Translations under genes and position numbers: made by a program | Source of the DNA: Acidovorax sp. YS12 | GTDB taxonomy: Bacteria > Pseudomonadota > Gammaproteobacteria > Burkholderiales > Burkholderiaceae_C | Reading direction: 5' to 3' | DNA length: 64,000 nucleotides | Assembly: GCA_021496925.1 (NCBI GenBank) | Contig: CP053915.1 | Span: 4,305,501 to 4,369,500, forward strand | The notes under the pieces: model-generated | Databases searched by the model: none | What the model saw: the letters and a program-made list of their open reading frames with translations, nothing else | Told to the model about the DNA's origin: nothing | Shown here: positions 26,682-33,126 of the stretch, piece after piece | Numbering within the stretch: the stretch's first letter is position 1 | Layout of the letters: each line of letters begins with the position of its first letter

Positions 26682-26740
26682 TAATCTGCGCCCTTGGCAA
26701 GTACCTAGGTAGGCGGGTCGGCTTGAGCGCAGAGTTAGAG
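26682..26740 (-). repeat. Degenerate attC site
   Basis: Ends in GTTAGAG (26734-26740) and keeps the complementary inner arms CTGCGC and GCGCAG, but the left core is GGATTAAT instead of a YYAAC type. It closes the 91-aa membrane-protein cassette. A further weak candidate may lie at about 26546-26600. The rest of 26446-26734 shows no supportable gene. Confidence 0.6.
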
Positions 26741-27010
26741 TGCATTGTTTTTCCCCTTGATGTTGCGCACGAGCATGCCAACAGTAACTGTAATAAGTAG
26801 GCAGATAACTGAGGACGTAATGACTGCGACAAGAAAGAACGGATCAAGGTAGCCAGCGTACAGGTAAGCAGCGACTTGAAACAGAACTACTGCTGTGGCA
26901 GTAGCCAGCACCGTGGCAAGCAAAAAGGAACGCAGCAACAGGTGCCACCCTAGCGCAGAAGCGACTGCGATAGACGACAAAACAAGCCAGCCAACAGTTG
27001 CCTCTGACAT
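26735..27010 (-). CDS. Cassette protein, three-helix membrane protein
   Basis: A 91-aa hydrophobic protein with three predicted membrane helices (about residues 6-21, 27-52 and 57-82) and a basic C-terminal tail RNIKGKNNAL. No family recognised. The stop codon lies in the core of the following attC site, and an attC site precedes the start codon, so it is a complete gene cassette. Confidence 0.6.
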   Translation of the reverse strand: MSEATVGWLVLSSIAVASALGWHLLLRSFLLATVLATATAVVLFQVAAYLYAGYLDPFFLVAVITSSVICLLITVTVGMLVRNIKGKNNAL

Positions 27011-27017
27011 AGATGGC

Positions 27018-27076
27018 TCTAACGGGCGAGGTAAGCCGACCGCCGAAGGCGGGTCGGCTTGACCGAAATGTTAGAG
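27018..27076 (-). repeat. attC site (type with GTCGGCTTGACCGAAAT)
   Basis: Cores TCTAAC at 27018 and GTTAGAG at 27070, with inner arms TAAGCCGACCG and CGGGTCGGCTT. Closes repeated cassette A1. Confidence 0.9.
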
Positions 27077-27309
27077 TCAGAAGCCAAAACAGATAACCTG
27101 AATTTGGCGACGGGCGCGAACTGCGAAAAAGCACAGCGCCACCGAGGCTGCACAGCACTACCAAAACAATAGCTGCTTGCGCTTGCTACACAAGGGCCGG
27201 AGGCCAAAAATACTGGAAACCTGCGCAGCCCATGCAGGCGAAGCCCGGAGAAACGGCAAACCCAGCGCTGAACAACGCTTGAGAAACTGAATGCCGTTTG
27301 AAAAAGCAT
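27019..27309 (-). CDS. Repeated cassette family A, copy 1, possible 96-aa protein
   Basis: The cassette (27077-27335) is nearly identical in design to those at 28891-29147 and 30760-31019. Its open frame is 96 aa, starts MLFQTAFSFSSVVQRW and continues through the attC site, so its tail SVKPTRLRRSAYLAR is encoded by attC. The reading frame is full length here, whereas the other two copies differ in the 5' part. It includes a dispersed-repeat copy (27169-27205). It may be non-coding; no family is recognised. Confidence 0.3.
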   Translation of the reverse strand: MLFQTAFSFSSVVQRWVCRFSGLRLHGLRRFPVFLASGPCVASASSYCFGSAVQPRWRCAFSQFAPVAKFRLSVLASDSNISVKPTRLRRSAYLAR

Positions 27310-27335
27310 GGACGAAATAAATTGGTTTTCAGTGG

Positions 27336-27394
27336 TGCTAACACCCTGAGTTCAGCCGCCGCCGTAGGCGGTCGGTTGCGACAAATAGTTATGC
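27336..27394 (-). repeat. attC site (type with CCTGAGTTCAGCCGCCGCC)
   Basis: Cores TGCTAAC (27336-27342) and GTTATGC (27388-27394), inner arms CAGCCGCCGCC and GGCGGTCGGTTG. Closes the HNH cassette, whose stop codon it contains. Confidence 0.88.
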
Positions 27395-27703
27395 GCCTGG
27401 CCTTAGCTCATTCAATAGCGGCTGGTACCAGTCTTGACGCTCCTTGATTTTTCCAAGAACGTAGCTTTTTCTCTCTGCGTATGTTTTTAATGCACCAGAA
27501 CGCGATAGCATTGAATTGCAACTTGGACATGAAAGAACAAGATTTTCCAAGTCATCACTCCCTCCCTCGGAAACTGCAACAACATGATCTACGGTCGCGG
27601 AGTGAAATCTAGAAAATGAATCCAATAAGTCATCTCCACAGTATTGGCAATATCCGTTATCTCTTTTAAACGCTTCTTCCCATGTTCCGACATCAACTCG
27701 CAT
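27389..27703 (-). CDS. HNH endonuclease cassette
   Basis: A 104-aa HNH nuclease. Zinc cysteine pairs are C19-C22 (CQYC) and C59-C62 (CPSC), with the catalytic-type DH at D39-H40 (ATVDHVVAVSEGG) and N63. It resembles the small HNH proteins found in integron cassettes and phage genomes, but the target is unknown; it could be a defence nuclease. Stop lies in the attC core. Start MRVDVGTWEEAFKRDNGYC at 27703. Confidence 0.85.
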   Translation of the reverse strand: MRVDVGTWEEAFKRDNGYCQYCGDDLLDSFSRFHSATVDHVVAVSEGGSDDLENLVLSCPSCNSMLSRSGALKTYAERKSYVLGKIKERQDWYQPLLNELRPGA

Positions 27704-27730
27704 ATGAAGCTCCTGTTAAACCGCCCAATG

Positions 27731-27789
27731 GCATAACGCCCTGAGTTCAGCCGCCGCCGTAGGCGGTCGGCTGCGACGAAATGTTAGGA
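27731..27789 (-). repeat. attC site (CCTGAGTTCAGCCGCCGCC type)
   Basis: Cores GCATAAC at 27731 and GTTAGGA at 27783, with inner arms as in the neighbouring site at 27336. Closes the DUF4124 cassette. Confidence 0.9.
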
Positions 27790-27825
27790 CGCAGTGGCGA
27801 CTTAATATGGGGGCAGTCAAGAGAC

Positions 27826-28385
27826 TCAATGACATTCCATGTGCCCACCAGGGAAAACGGTACATGGACGCCCTGTTTGGTTGTTGATAACTGTTCTTGG
27901 ATGGCTTGGCGTGTTTTGATTATTAATAATTACACGAGTGGGTTCTGGCATATTTAACATTGACCGCAATTTTAAACATTCTGCGCCCTCTCGACGGTTC
28001 TTGTTAGTGATGGTGTTTTTCTCCATATCACAGCGTCGTGTTTGTTCTGATACAGAAACATCATAACGAATGCCAGCTTGGGGTGTCTGGCTTTGTACAG
28101 GTTGTGGTTGAGCATATTGCTGGTTAATTTGCCGCTCGCGCTGCAAGGCTTGTTGCTGCAATTTTCGATTTTCTGCCTCAAGTGCTTTCAAGCGTTCTTG
28201 ATAGATTTGTTCGGGATCTTTTTTTCTTGAATTAAACCACCAGTAGAGCCTGCTTGACAGGGGAGATCAGAAAATACTGTACGCCCATTGACGCTGCATT
28301 TGTATACTTGTGCGTACCCCGTTGACATTGAAAGCACAAAAAATATAAAAGACAGGAATTGTCGGTTTTTCATGATATTTGCCAC
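27826..28385 (-). pseudogene. DUF4124 protein cassette split by a frameshift
   Basis: Two frames together make one secreted DUF4124-type protein. The 5' part (28188-28385 frame; true start probably MKNRQFLSFIFF at 28373) has a signal peptide and QVYKCSVNGRTVFSDLPCQ. The 3' part (27826-28191 frame) holds the coiled AENRKLQQQALQRERQ and C-terminal cysteines. The break is in a run of seven T (28219-28225, seven A on the coding strand); one extra A restores one continuous frame across EKKDPEQIYQERLKALE. It may be a slippage mutation, a sequencing error, or programmed slippage. Confidence 0.75.
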
Positions 28386-28444
28386 CCTAACGGGCGAGGT
28401 AAGCCGACCGCAGAATGCGGGTCGGCTGGAGCGCCGGGTTAGAA
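28385..28444 (-). repeat. attC site (GGGTCGGCTGGAGCGCC type)
   Basis: Cores CCCTAAC at 28385 and GTTAGAA at 28438, inner arms TAAGCCGACC and GGTCGGCT. Closes the cassette at 28455-28826. Confidence 0.9.
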
Positions 28445-28454
28445 GATGTAGTTT

Positions 28455-28826
28455 TTATTTTTTTAAACTATCGAGGAGCATAGAAAGTTGTGCAGACAAT
28501 GCAACCATTGTGCGGTCATGTTCCTCTGGTGATAAATTGCTTGGGTTCTGAGCATGCAATGTTATTGCCTCCAAAAGGGAAGATGCGGCATTGATCTTCG
28601 CAAGAGTGGTTTTTCCTTCAATAACTTGAGGAACTGCATCAATAATGTTTGTGGCTGAACTCATTATTTTGCTTTGCCAGCCTTGAATTGCCTCATTGAC
28701 CTGCTCTAGTAGCTTTTCGGCCTTGTCGGCATCCTTCTTTGCCGAAGATGCGAACCAGATGGTGATTCCAACGCTACCGATTGGAATTGCCCAATCTTTG
28801 AAAATTTGAATGATTGATAATTCCAT
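28455..28826 (-). CDS. Cassette protein with N-terminal membrane helix, unknown
   Basis: A 123-aa protein: a hydrophobic helix at about residues 10-27 (WAIPIGSVGITIWFASS), a coiled-coil-like charged stretch KKDADKAEKLLEQVNEAIQG, and a polar C-terminal half. It looks like a small membrane-anchored cytoplasmic protein. No family recognised. It is bounded by attC sites on both sides, so it is a complete cassette. Confidence 0.6.
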   Translation of the reverse strand: MELSIIQIFKDWAIPIGSVGITIWFASSAKKDADKAEKLLEQVNEAIQGWQSKIMSSATNIIDAVPQVIEGKTTLAKINAASSLLEAITLHAQNPSNLSPEEHDRTMVALSAQLSMLLDSLKK

Positions 28827-28830
28827 GTGT

Positions 28831-28890
28831 TTCTAACGGGCGAGGTAAGCCGACCGCAGAATGCGGGTCGGCTTGACCGAAATGTTACAG
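28831..28890 (-). repeat. attC site
   Basis: Cores TTCTAAC at 28831 and GTTACAG at 28884. GTTACAG instead of GTTAGAG is a one-base divergence of the core. Closes repeated cassette A2. Confidence 0.88.
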
Positions 28891-29072
28891 CCAGAAGCCA
28901 AAACCGATAACTTGGATTTGGCGACGGGCACGAACTGCGAAAAAGCACTGCGCCACCGAAGCGGCGCAGCACTACGAAAACAATAGCTGCTTGCGCTTGC
29001 TACGCAAGGGCTGGAGGCCAAAAAGACTGAAAATGACAAAACGCCAGCAGGCGAAGCCCGGAAAAACGGCAA
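28833..29072 (-). CDS. Repeated cassette family A, copy 2, possible 79-aa protein
   Basis: Second copy of the family A cassette (28891-29147). The C-terminal 60 or so codons match copy 1 (for example VFLASSPCVASASSYCF and the attC-encoded SVKPTRILRSAYLAR), but the upstream codons read in a different frame, so this copy starts only at MPFFRASPAGVLSF. It includes the dispersed repeat at 28983-29020. Decay of a coding cassette, or a structured non-coding cassette, are both possible. 29208-29301 beyond the next attC holds nothing I can identify. Confidence 0.25.
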   Translation of the reverse strand: MPFFRASPAGVLSFSVFLASSPCVASASSYCFRSAAPLRWRSAFSQFVPVAKSKLSVLASGCNISVKPTRILRSAYLAR

Positions 29073-29147
29073 ACCCAGCGCTGAACAACGCTTGAGAAAT
29101 TAAATGCCGTTTGAATAAGCATGGGCGAAATAAATGGTTTTCTGTGG

Positions 29148-29207
29148 TGCTAACAGTCAAAGTAAGCGGCTGGCCGGAGGCCAGTCCGCTTGACTGCAAA
29201 GTTAGAC
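29148..29207 (-). repeat. attC site, divergent type
   Basis: Cores TGCTAAC (29148-29154) and GTTAGAC (29201-29207), inner arms AAGCGGCTGGCC and GGCCAGTCCGCTT. The inner sequence differs from the other sites, so this cassette likely came from another source. Closes the cassette at 29302-29682. Confidence 0.85.
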
Positions 29208-29301
29208 CCGAAAAAATGGAAAATTTGTACAGAAAATCCTTGAGAAGGACTGGGTCGTTGTAAATGGTCGGATGCGTGAATGAGGTAATAAGACAATGAG
29301 T

Positions 29302-29682
29302 TCATGATTTACTTCTCTTCTTTGCCACGATCATTATTCCTTCCGTATGGCTGTATCCCCAGCTTGTAGGGTAAGTTCCAGATTTGTCAACATCAATTCC
29401 ACAATGGCCTGATATGGCTGGTGTGATGCTTAAAACATCAAAACCTTCAGAGTCAAGTTCATTGAGTGCTATTTCAGTTTCTCTGGAAAGTCTCTCGCCA
29501 TCAATTAAATCATCCCTATAATCGGTGGTTTCGATCCACATTTTCTTTTTGGCATAAACAAGCTTTTCTCCTCCAAGAAGATTTCTCTTTACCTCTCCAG
29601 TTGGCTCATCTTTTTCGGCCCAATAGCCGAACTTTTGAAAATGTGCTTTTATCCAAATGGTTTTAAACAATGGTGGCTCCAC
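29302..29682 (-). CDS. Cassette protein, unknown
   Basis: A 126-aa soluble protein starting MEPPLFKTIWIKAHFQKFGYW. The C-terminal half (GFDVLSITPAISG, GYSHTEGIMIVAKKRSK) looks like a small alpha/beta domain. No family recognised. It has attC sites on both sides. Confidence 0.6.
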   Translation of the reverse strand: MEPPLFKTIWIKAHFQKFGYWAEKDEPTGEVKRNLLGGEKLVYAKKKMWIETTDYRDDLIDGERLSRETEIALNELDSEGFDVLSITPAISGHCGIDVDKSGTYPTSWGYSHTEGIMIVAKKRSKS

Positions 29683-29717
29683 TTATTGGGGAATATAATT
29701 TAGAGATTTTTGCAGTT

Positions 29718-29777
29718 TTCTAACGGACAAGATAAGCCGCCCGCAGTATGCGGGTCGGCTTGAGCGCCGGGTTAGAC
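29718..29777 (-). repeat. attC site (GTCGGCTTGAGCGCCGGG type)
   Basis: Cores TTCTAAC at 29718 and GTTAGAC at 29771. Closes repeated cassette B1. Confidence 0.9.
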
Positions 29778-29968
29778 CCAAAGCGCAAAAACGAAAGTGA
29801 CCGCAAAGGCCACGAACTACGAAAACCAGAGCTGCCTACGCTTGCTGCGCAAGGGCTAGAGGCCAAAAAGGCTTGAAACTGGCACAGCCTACGCAGGCGA
29901 AGCCCGAGCGAACGCCAAACACCCAGCGGATAAACGTTTGCGAAGGTAAATGGCGCTTGAATATTCAT
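29720..29968 (-). CDS. Repeated cassette family B, copy 1, possible 82-aa protein
   Basis: The cassette body (29778-29996) has an open frame of 82 aa starting MNIQAPFTFANVYPLGVW and ending NPALKPTRILRAAYLVR, the tail again encoded by attC. It is nearly identical to copy 2, and its middle part resembles family A (AFLASSPCAASVGSSGF). It contains a dispersed-repeat copy at 29829-29868. No known family; coding status is unproven. Confidence 0.35.
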   Translation of the reverse strand: MNIQAPFTFANVYPLGVWRSLGLRLRRLCQFQAFLASSPCAASVGSSGFRSSWPLRSLSFLRFGSNPALKPTRILRAAYLVR

Positions 29969-29996
29969 GGGCTGAAATGAGCAGGAATAAAAGGCA

Positions 29997-30056
29997 GGCT
30001 AACGGACTAGGTAAGCCTCCCGCAGTATGCGGGTCGGCTTGAGCGCCGGGTTAGAC
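29997..30056 (-). repeat. attC site
   Basis: Cores GGCTAAC at 29997 and GTTAGAC at 30050, with a GTCGGCTTGAGCGCCGGG inner arm like 29718-29777. Closes repeated cassette B2. Confidence 0.9.
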
Positions 30057-30247
30057 CCAAAACGCAAAAACGAAAGTGACCGCACAGGCCACAGACTACG
30101 AAAACCAGAGCTGCCTACGCTTGCTGCGCAAGGGCTACAGGCCAAAAAGGCTTGAAACTGGCGCAGCCCACGCAGGCGAAGCCCGAGCGAACGCCAAACA
30201 CCCAGCGGATAAAAGTTTGCGAAGGTAAATGGCGCTTGAATATTCAT
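29999..30247 (-). CDS. Repeated cassette family B, copy 2, possible 82-aa protein
   Basis: Second copy of family B (cassette body 30057-30275), an 82-aa open frame of the same length and frame as copy 1 with only a few substitutions (for example FANFYP, FLACSPC, ILREAYLVR). Retention of length and frame in both copies is mild support for coding. It contains the dispersed repeat at 30107-30147. Confidence 0.35.
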   Translation of the reverse strand: MNIQAPFTFANFYPLGVWRSLGLRLRGLRQFQAFLACSPCAASVGSSGFRSLWPVRSLSFLRFGSNPALKPTRILREAYLVR

Positions 30248-30275
30248 GGGCTGAAATGAGTAGGAATAAAAAGCA

Positions 30276-30347
30276 GGCTAACGTTGGACGTAACCGGATG
30301 GCGAAAAGCGTAGCTTTTTGACAGTCCGGTTGACGGACTTGTTATGC
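30276..30347 (-). repeat. Long attC site, divergent type
   Basis: A 72-base site with cores GGCTAAC (30276-30282) and GTTATGC (30341-30347), inner arms TAACCGGATGGC and GTCCGGTTGAC and an AAAAGCGTAGCTTTT loop hairpin. It is longer than the other sites and different in sequence. Closes the cassette at 30342-30686. Confidence 0.85.
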
Positions 30348-30686
30348 ATTTACCTGCACCTGCGTTGAGATGCCATGCTTTTGGGTAATGCTGCTCTGTG
30401 TGGCTGTATCTAGAAACTCACAATTACAGGGGTTGGTGATTTTTACTGCGTTTTGCCCCTTAGATTGAAGCCAACCTGCCACCCATTTGAATGCATTTTC
30501 AAACGCATCTGCAGCCGTTGTGTATGAGGCTCCAATTGGGACTAGAGATGAATAGAGGGTATGGAACTGAGGATCGTAGACGATTATTTCGCTGCTAAAG
30601 GGACTACCAGGTTGCGGCTGGATAATATGGATAGTGTGCTGAGCACCCTTGTCTGTTGAAACAATTACTTCTTGAATTGGAATCAC
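30342..30686 (-). CDS. Cassette protein, unknown
   Basis: A 114-aa soluble protein starting MIPIQEVIVSTDKGAQHTIHI. The middle contains YSSLVPIGASYTTAADAFENAFKWVAGWL, and a CNCEF pair is near the C-terminus. I see no named family. It has attC sites on both sides, with the stop in the attC core. Confidence 0.6.
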   Translation of the reverse strand: MIPIQEVIVSTDKGAQHTIHIIQPQPGSPFSSEIIVYDPQFHTLYSSLVPIGASYTTAADAFENAFKWVAGWLQSKGQNAVKITNPCNCEFLDTATQSSITQKHGISTQVQVNA

Positions 30687-30695
30687 AAAATCTCC

Positions 30696-30959
30696 TTATG
30701 CATAACGGGCGAGGTAAGCCGACCGCCGTAGGCGGGTCGGCTTGACCGAAATGTTAGAGCCAGAAGCCAAAACGGGAAACTCCCATTTGACGACGGGCGC
30801 GAACCGCGAAAAAGCGCAGCGCCACCGAGGCGGCGCAGCGCTTGCAAAACGATAGCTTCTTGCGCTTGCTACGCAAGGGCTTGAGGCCCAAAACACTGAA
30901 AAATGACAAAACGCCAGCAGGCGAAGCCCGGAAAAAACGGCAAACCAAGCGCTGAACAA
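30696..30959 (-). CDS. Repeated cassette family A, copy 3, possible 87-aa protein
   Basis: Third family A cassette (30760-31019). The C-terminal part ends SVKPTRLRRSAYLARYA through the attC site, as in copies 1 and 2, while the 5' part is out of frame with copy 1. It contains the dispersed repeat (30852-30889). Function unknown. Confidence 0.25.
   Translation of the reverse strand: MFSAWFAVFSGLRLLAFCHFSVFWASSPCVASARSYRFASAAPPRWRCAFSRFAPVVKWEFPVLASGSNISVKPTRLRRSAYLARYA
30700..30759 (-). repeat. attC site
   Basis: Cores GCATAAC at 30700 and GTTAGAG at 30753, arms TAAGCCGACCGCC and GGCGGGTCGGCTT. Closes repeated cassette A3. Confidence 0.9.
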
Positions 30960-31019
30960 CGCTTGAGAAATTGAATGCCGTTTGAGTAAACATGGGCGAA
31001 ATAAATTGGTTTTCTGTAG

Positions 31020-31078
31020 TGCTAACGCCCTGAGTTCAGCCGACGCCGTAGGCGGTCGGCTGCGACGAAAAGTTAGAC
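31020..31078 (-). repeat. attC site
   Basis: Cores TGCTAAC (31020-31026) and GTTAGAC (31072-31078), CCTGAGTTCAGCCG type. Closes the AcrVA2-like cassette. Confidence 0.9.
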
Positions 31079-31108
31079 CGGCTGAAAAAAGAGGGTATTT
31101 GTGCTCTG

Positions 31109-32152
31109 TTATTTAACCGGATGAATAACTGAAGGTAGATGCTCCAGATCGTTAATGTTTACGCTGATGGGCGGAAGCCATTTTATTTTCAATTGACGCT
31201 CACCATCTTTGGGGCCGCTCCAAAAACCGTGCCAGTGTGCTCGCCTGACATGTGGTTTTGGACTGGAATGACGACCTTCAATTGAATCATGAGTAACGTC
31301 TTCTGATTTGTCCAGTGCTGCGCGAATGGCTGCACCAATTCGTGTTCCAATTTCCCATGTTGTTACTTGGTTTGAGGGGAATGTACGGATTCCTTTCTTG
31401 GTTTTTGTTGGTGGAGTGTTGAATGGGCGATCTGTATTTTTGTATTCTGCATTAACACTGCAGAGGTATAGTAACAACGAAAGAATTGGGCGCAATACAC
31501 TAGATTGAGACTCTAAAATGTAGTCCCTATTTTTTCGAACTTCTTCAACCTGTTTTCTAAGTGATTCAGGGGTTCCATGACTATCGTAGTCGATTGCACG
31601 ATTAATTGACTCCTGCAGAGACCATTGCCCCAATTTTATAAAGCTAAATTTTCCTTGGTTTAGAGAGTCTGAGTCGAATAGAAAATGTATCTCAGGTGTT
31701 TTTGAATGGACATTGAATTCAAGATGAGCAAAGCATCCCTTTATTTCATGCGTATCTAGTGTGCATCCTGGCGTTTCGATATATAAACACCATTGAGGAA
31801 GTTGTAGTAATAGTTCGCTTGGGATGTCGCCATCCAAAGGAGTTTTAACTAGCGAATCATATAAACTTGAGTCAAATCTATAAACCCCCTGTCCTATTCT
31901 CCATTTTGATAACGCAGACAACATCAATCCATTTTCAATCTGTTGATTAATAGTAAGATCGTAATGATAGCCGTTGATGATGTGAACATAGGTGGAATTC
32001 GGCATAAAGCACCAGTCCGGCCAATTAAAATCATCTTGACCCTTCTGCGAGCGTAGCGAATCTACAGACGACCAAACACCTGGATAGTTCTTTGAGAAAT
32101 TATCAAGAAATAATTTAGCACGGTGCGTTTGTAAATTGTTTTTTTGTTCCAT
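31109..32152 (-). CDS. AcrVA2-family anti-CRISPR protein homologue
   Basis: A 347-aa protein from MEQKNNLQTHR at 32152 (the frame stays open 48 codons further upstream through the attC site, but that part is not cassette-like). From memory it aligns along its length with AcrVA2, the Moraxella protein that blocks Cas12a production. Shared features are a LPQWCLYIETPG-type segment (LPDWCVYVD in AcrVA2), an IKG..A segment, a WEIGTRIGAAIR segment near the C-terminus and the signature RRAHWHGFWSG at about residues 303-313. Activity here is not proven. It is the second cassette in the integron. Confidence 0.8.
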   Translation of the reverse strand: MEQKNNLQTHRAKLFLDNFSKNYPGVWSSVDSLRSQKGQDDFNWPDWCFMPNSTYVHIINGYHYDLTINQQIENGLMLSALSKWRIGQGVYRFDSSLYDSLVKTPLDGDIPSELLLQLPQWCLYIETPGCTLDTHEIKGCFAHLEFNVHSKTPEIHFLFDSDSLNQGKFSFIKLGQWSLQESINRAIDYDSHGTPESLRKQVEEVRKNRDYILESQSSVLRPILSLLLYLCSVNAEYKNTDRPFNTPPTKTKKGIRTFPSNQVTTWEIGTRIGAAIRAALDKSEDVTHDSIEGRHSSPKPHVRRAHWHGFWSGPKDGERQLKIKWLPPISVNINDLEHLPSVIHPVK

Positions 32153-32197
32153 CTTTGTGGTCTGCTGTTTCAATAAAGTGGCGCTAATGATTAATGA

Positions 32198-32256
32198 GGC
32201 TAACGTACTGAGTTCAGCCGCCGCCGTAGGCGGTCGGCTGCGACGAACAGTTAGAT
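32198..32256 (-). repeat. attC site
   Basis: Cores GGCTAAC (32198-32204) and GTTAGAT (32250-32256), CTGAGTTCAGCCGCCGCC type. Closes the first cassette. Confidence 0.9.
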
Positions 32257-32258
32257 TT

Positions 32259-32984
32259 CTATAACTTTGGAGAGTTGTTTCTGCTGCCTTGCTCACGCTG
32301 TTGTTTTTGTATTTCTGCAGCTTTTAGGTTAATTAATTTTATTTCCGAATTGATCATTGCGTAATTATTTAGTGCAACCTCTAGGCCGCTCGCGAGCCCT
32401 ATGAATTTACGATCTTCGCCTTGACGCCACTGATAGCCAAGTTCGATGCCGCAACGGTCGTCAGTTTGACGAAGAAGAGCACTGCCAATTACAACCCCCA
32501 TGCAGGGTTCAGTTTTTGTCCGTTTCATATTTTTATCGAAAACAATGTATGAAGCCGGAGGGGTGCCAAATTTGGAAGTGAATGTTGGGGCGCCGTATTT
32601 CTTTTCAAAAGCCGCTTGAAGATTATCGAAAGCAGTCCATGTCTCTGGCTTGTAGCGAGCACCTATTTTTTCTTGCCTTGAAATTGAGAATATTTTTCCG
32701 CTAAGAGGTAAAAAACCCAATGAAATCCAACTTGTTTCCGATTCATTATTTGTATAACTATACTTAATTTTAGCCAAAGATTTTGGTATTCCCGGAGACT
32801 CTCTATAAAATTCTGTGGAATCAATGCTTGCGTTTGGAAGTTGGGATTTTAATGTTGCTTCAGCTTGTTCTTTTGTCATTCCAAGTTTTATTCCGAGAAT
32901 GTCAAAATTTTCGGCGTTCTGTGCTAATGCACCAAATGTCGTATTCAGGAGGATGGTTGCGACAAGCAATTTGGAGAATTTCAT
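32259..32984 (-). CDS. First integron cassette, secreted protein, unknown
   Basis: A 241-aa protein with a signal peptide (about 21 residues, ending FGALA) and a mature periplasmic domain beginning NAENFDILGIKLGMTKEQA. Two cysteines (C in TEPCMGVV and DRCGIEL) may form a disulphide. The C-terminus is charged and Q/R-rich. No named family. As the cassette next to attI it is closest to the candidate array promoter and is likely the most strongly expressed. Confidence 0.7.
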   Translation of the reverse strand: MKFSKLLVATILLNTTFGALAQNAENFDILGIKLGMTKEQAEATLKSQLPNASIDSTEFYRESPGIPKSLAKIKYSYTNNESETSWISLGFLPLSGKIFSISRQEKIGARYKPETWTAFDNLQAAFEKKYGAPTFTSKFGTPPASYIVFDKNMKRTKTEPCMGVVIGSALLRQTDDRCGIELGYQWRQGEDRKFIGLASGLEVALNNYAMINSEIKLINLKAAEIQKQQREQGSRNNSPKL

Positions 32985-33003
32985 ACGTTCCTCAATTAAA
33001 TCA

Positions 33004-33010
33004 ATTTAAC
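33004..33010 (-). other. attI-type recombination core
   Basis: The sequence reads GTTAAAT on the cassette strand, matching the integron core GTTRRRY, and lies between the first cassette and the intI gene. It marks where new cassettes would have been inserted. Confidence 0.75.
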
Positions 33011-33027
33011 TAGATTTAGACAACCGC

Positions 33028-33057
33028 ATGCTACTGACCCGGCGCGGCCTAAGTCAA
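33028..33057 (-). promoter_or_regulatory. Candidate cassette promoter Pc
   Basis: On the minus strand, TTGACT (-35, complement of 33052-33057) and TAGCAT (-10, complement of 33028-33033) are 18 bases apart and point into the first cassette. A short dyad TTTAGGC-C-GCCTAAA (33103-33117) closer to intI may be a control site. Confidence 0.4.
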
Positions 33058-33126
33058 GCGCGCAGCACAAAATCTCCTAAGCCAACCCCATGGCGGCGGT
33101 AATTTAGGCCGCCTAAAATTCCACGG

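Noticed and set aside
26609..26800. 63-aa plus-strand ORF (MPSQRKILIW...)
   Set aside because: It crosses the degenerate attC and is antisense to the cassettes; it has no ribosome-binding site or family.
28288..28551. 87-aa plus-strand ORF across an attC
   Set aside because: It is antisense to two cassettes and contains the attC site; no support for expression.
26682..32256. CRISPR array, suggested by many similar repeats with AT-rich sequence between
   Set aside because: The repeats are about 59-72 bases, imperfect palindromes with CTAAC/GTTAG ends, spaced by 200-1000 bases that contain genes. They are attC sites, not CRISPR repeats.
31109..32296. Longer 395-aa version of the AcrVA2-like protein
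   Set aside because: The extra N-terminal 48 codons read through attC and the preceding cassette end, so the ATG at 32152 is preferred.
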